Origin: Acidobacteriota bacterium
GTDB lineage: Bacteria > Acidobacteriota > Terriglobia > Terriglobales > Acidobacteriaceae
Length of the DNA stretch: 10,296 nt
Assembly (NCBI GenBank): GCA_021799405.1
Contig: JAJZAL010000183.1
Location: forward strand, 1 to 10,296
Reading direction: 5' to 3'
Numbering within the stretch: position 1 is the first letter of the stretch; each line of letters starts with the position of its first letter. A program made the position numbers and the translations under genes. Shown piece after piece: positions 8,180 through 10,296 of this stretch. The notes beneath the pieces were generated by a model. It had not been told where the DNA came from and did no database searches. It worked only from the letters and a program-made list of their open reading frames with translations.

Positions 8180-9502
8180 TCAGTCGTTGGCGGCCACTTC
8201 CTTTGCGATTCGGACCCATTCAACGGCATGTTCCGGGTGGCAGGCGAGCGTGTGATTATCCTTCATGATGATTTCAAGGCAACAGCCTCTGCCAAGTTCG
8301 ACGGCCTTGCGCAAATAACTCCGGATCGCACCCCAGTCCGGCGATGGCACGGCGAGCACGGCCGGGTTTGGTTTGAGAGACAGGATGAAATCGTCCTGCA
8401 GATATCCGGCCATCATTTCCAGATTGGCCCAGGCTGAGCAGGAAACCCGGCGCAGCCGGTGATGGCGCTTTACCACATGCCAGCGGGTATGCACAGGTTC
8501 GCAGCAGCCGTAACAGGTCAGACCGAACCGGTCCATGATCGGTTTTTCAAACGGGAAGATGAACTCTTCGTACATTTTTGGGGAAACGCCGACGGACTCC
8601 TGGCTTTCCGTGAATCCCCACATATCCTTGCACCGGACCCTGCCGTTGAAGTCGGATTGCGGCAACTCGTCCGTATAGCCGTATCCGCCCGACCCGACAT
8701 ACGTGCCATCGTTATTCAGCGAAAGCAGGTTGTTCTCCTCAAGGTAATCCAGCTTATTCATGTGCCCCTGCAAGATGATGGAGAACAGTTGCCTCAGTTC
8801 GTCCGGATAATCACGGAAATCTGTATAGATGTTCTGCATGCCGCGCAACAGGATCGCCGGATAGGTGATCCCCAGTGACCACCACCATGTCCCTTTTTGG
8901 CGAACTGTCAGGATTCCTCTAAAAATCTCAGAGGCCAGTTCGTAGCATGCCTTCGACACTGCCCAATCGATCTCAAAGGTCAGCGGATGGATGCGGCCGA
9001 GGTCGGTGGAGTAGTTTCTGACGGGGCTCTCCCATACATAAGAGCCCAGTTGCTCAGGCTTATGATATTTGATTTCCGCGCCCCAGCAATCAGCCGAGCA
9101 GGTGTACGGCACATTAAAGCAAGCCTCCACCGGCCGGTCGTCTCCCATCAACTCGCCCCAGAAGATTTCCTTGCGCAGGTTCATCTCCCAGCGGCGCGCG
9201 ATCTTTGTTCTGCAGCGCATCTGCCGCTCGGTGATGATTTCGTTCCAGCCGTTCTCGGGGTCGCAAAAGATGACGGGCCGCGTCTTCTCGAGCCGGTTAT
9301 GCCTGCGCCACAACTCCCGCTTCTCGCGCATCTCCGGCAGGGCAGCCAGCGTCGCGACTCTCTCGGCCAGTTTCCGCAATATCTCCCGCTCTTCCGGAAA
9401 GATCGTCAGGTCTGCCTCATGGAAGCCGGTTTGGATGCTTTCAGAGACGGTTTGTTCCAGGCCCGTAGAGAGGCCAGTGCCGTAATCTTCCAGTGCGGTC
9501 AT
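8180..9502 (-). CDS. URO-D/MetE-fold-like protein of unknown substrate
   Basis: The protein has 440 residues from the ATG at 9502, which has GGAGG 11 nt upstream; the frame is open to 9604, but the added residues look non-coding. The C-terminal half resembles the uroporphyrinogen decarboxylase / cobalamin-independent methionine synthase superfamily. Recognisable blocks are LDYLEENNLLSLNND (251-265), the glycine-rich VGSGGYGYTDELP (269-281), WGFTESQE (295-302), CYGCCEPVHTRW (330-341) and EIIMKDNHTLACHP (410-423). The Cys-Cys-Glu-x-x-His stretch (Cys333, Cys334, His338) is placed like a metal or active-site segment, which would suit a methyltransferase using zinc and a corrinoid or similar carrier. 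That is inference, because no corrinoid protein or activase is next to it. True HemE enzymes are shorter, about 350 residues, and lack these motifs, so haem synthesis is unlikely. There is no signal peptide or membrane segment. Confidence 0.6.
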   Translation of the reverse strand: MTALEDYGTGLSTGLEQTVSESIQTGFHEADLTIFPEEREILRKLAERVATLAALPEMREKRELWRRHNRLEKTRPVIFCDPENGWNEIITERQMRCRTKIARRWEMNLRKEIFWGELMGDDRPVEACFNVPYTCSADCWGAEIKYHKPEQLGSYVWESPVRNYSTDLGRIHPLTFEIDWAVSKACYELASEIFRGILTVRQKGTWWWSLGITYPAILLRGMQNIYTDFRDYPDELRQLFSIILQGHMNKLDYLEENNLLSLNNDGTYVGSGGYGYTDELPQSDFNGRVRCKDMWGFTESQESVGVSPKMYEEFIFPFEKPIMDRFGLTCYGCCEPVHTRWHVVKRHHRLRRVSCSAWANLEMMAGYLQDDFILSLKPNPAVLAVPSPDWGAIRSYLRKAVELGRGCCLEIIMKDNHTLACHPEHAVEWVRIAKEVAAND

Positions 9503-9736
9503 GGCGAGACTTGCCTCCATTCGCGGATCCAACTGACGATTGCCCGTTGTTGGCGCATCCCACGGCCTCCGGCCGGGTAACGTCCCGGCTCGCGCACAAG
9601 TCATTTTGTATCCGCTCGGCTGATTCTGAAAGAAAGTTTATCCTGAATTCCGGGAGACAGCGCCGCGCCGCGAGTTTTCGGTGGAATGGAGCACGATTTT
9701 TCTCGATTCGCCTCGTCCGCAAGCTCCTTAAGCAAA

Positions 9737-9752
9737 TGTACGAGTTGGTACA
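9737..9752. promoter_or_regulatory. Palindrome TGTAC-N6-GTACA, candidate operator
   Basis: TGTAC (9737-9741) and GTACA (9748-9752) form a perfect 16-bp dyad in the 261-bp divergent gap between the URO-D-like gene and queG. It covers part of the likely queG -10 box, so a bound dimeric regulator would block queG transcription. The regulator is not identifiable from this window. Confidence 0.4.
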
Positions 9753-9754
9753 CT
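9746..9754 (+). promoter_or_regulatory. Candidate extended -10 promoter of queG
   Basis: TGG-TACACT reads as an extended -10 element: TG one base before a 4/6 match to TATAAT at 9749-9754. The -35 region (around 9726-9731, CCTTAA) is poor, which is normal for extended -10 promoters. Transcription would start near 9760-9762, only a few bases before the ATG at 9764, predicting a leaderless or nearly leaderless mRNA. This agrees with the missing Shine-Dalgarno sequence. Confidence 0.4.
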
Positions 9755-9763
9755 AGCGCTCTT

Positions 9764-10296
9764 ATGGCCCACGATCTGCCCTATTCCGCGGTTCATCTTC
9801 TCCCCCGGCTGGATCTGGATAGCGTGCGGCCGCTGGCCATCGAGGCCGGTTTTACTGAAGCGGGCCTGGTAGCGCTTCCCTACGCCAACGCGGCGCGGGA
9901 TGCGGCGCGGTTTGCGGGGTGGATCCGTGGCGGACGTGCCGGAACCATGCGCTACCTGGAGCGGGTCACCGAGGACGGGCGGCTGTTGCGCGAGCGGGTG
10001 GAAGTGCCGTTTCCGTGGGCGCGCTCGGCGATCGTGTGCTTTGCCAGCTACCACTCAGCGCAACCTCGTTCTACCGAGCCGGCCCCCGGTGCTACGGGAT
10101 GGATCGCCCGCTACGCATGGTCGAGCCGGACGGAGCGGGACGGTACTGAGCGGCCGAGTGACTATCACAAGGTGCTGCGGAAGCGCGTAAACGCGGTGGA
10201 AGCAAGCCTGCACGCCCGTTTTGGCAACTTTGAGGCGCGGGGCTTCGTCGATACCGGGCCGGTGGTGGAGCGCTCGCTAGCCGCGGCGGCGGGGCT
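9764..10296 (+). CDS. queG: Epoxyqueuosine reductase, N-terminal part (cut by window edge)
   Basis: QueG reduces epoxyqueuosine in the tRNA wobble position to queuosine, using a base-off cobalamin and two 4Fe-4S clusters in the cytoplasm. The frame is open from the ATG at 9764 to the end of the window, giving 177 residues of a protein usually about 350-390 long. Visible family blocks are an N-terminal helix-rich start, GWIRGGRAGTMRYL at 52-64 (the family's F-x-W-x-x-x-G-x-x-G-x-M-x-Y pattern), WARSAIVCFASYH at 85-97, GWIARYAW at 112-119, DYHKVLRKR at 133-141 and DTGPVVER at 163-170. Asp163 in that last block corresponds to the conserved catalytic acid. About a dozen residues lie between ARYAW and DYHK, more than in enterobacterial QueG. 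The ferredoxin-like cluster region lies beyond the edge. No ribosome binding site precedes the ATG. Confidence 0.9.
   Translation, partial: MAHDLPYSAVHLLPRLDLDSVRPLAIEAGFTEAGLVALPYANAARDAARFAGWIRGGRAGTMRYLERVTEDGRLLRERVEVPFPWARSAIVCFASYHSAQPRSTEPAPGATGWIARYAWSSRTERDGTERPSDYHKVLRKRVNAVEASLHARFGNFEARGFVDTGPVVERSLAAAAG

Noticed and set aside
8139..8181. GAGCCGC/GCGGCTC inverted repeat spanning the URO-D-like stop codon as a terminator
   Set aside because: The arms are 29 bp apart, one overlaps the stop codon, and no T run follows.
9503..9604. N-terminal extension of the URO-D-like protein to the ATG at 9604
   Set aside because: The added residues are Arg/Pro/Gly-rich without family resemblance, and the ATG at 9502 has a GGAGG at usable distance.
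9605..9610. TACAAA on the minus strand as the -10 box for the URO-D-like gene
   Set aside because: No matching -35 sequence stands at 16-18 bp, and an AT-rich hexamer alone is not enough.

Overview
The window looks like chromosomal DNA from a GC-rich member of the Acidobacteriota. The best clue is the secreted VWFA-type protein at 2764-3969, which has the architecture of the 'VWFA-related Acidobacterial' family. A bacterial homologue of the tetraether-lipid radical SAM enzyme fits too, because acidobacteria are known for membrane-spanning iso-diabolic acid and branched tetraether lipids. The assignment is an inference from gene content; no rRNA or tRNA was recognised here.

Layout. 1-123 (+) is the tail of an unidentified gene cut by the window edge. 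314-2452 (-) is a 712-residue radical SAM enzyme resembling tetraether synthase (Tes), followed by a clear terminator at 258-290. A divergent spacer of about 310 bp with a plausible promoter and an inverted repeat separates it from the VWFA-type gene (2764-3969, +). That gene converges on ppdK, pyruvate phosphate dikinase (4097-6835, -), across a perfect 15-bp hairpin at 4046-4080. Upstream of ppdK are about 650 bp without a convincing gene but with a cluster of small perfect hairpins. Then come a STAS-domain protein lacking the usual phosphorylatable serine (7483-7842, -), a gene-poor stretch of about 340 bp, and a URO-D/MetE-fold-like protein (8180-9502, -). The window ends in queG, epoxyqueuosine reductase (9764 onward, +), cut by the right edge and divergent from the URO-D-like gene.

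How the genes relate. Most appear to be single transcription units: neighbours are convergent, divergent or separated by hundreds of bases, and there is no tight operon. PPDK belongs to central carbon metabolism (pyruvate/PEP), QueG finishes queuosine in tRNA, and the Tes-like enzyme probably joins lipid tails to make membrane-spanning lipids. The STAS and URO-D-like proteins have no partner in the window.

The most rewarding targets are the Tes-like enzyme with its long charged C-terminal extension, the orphan URO-D-like protein with its Cys-Cys/His motif, the hairpin cluster upstream of ppdK, and a likely near-leaderless queG promoter overlapped by a palindrome.
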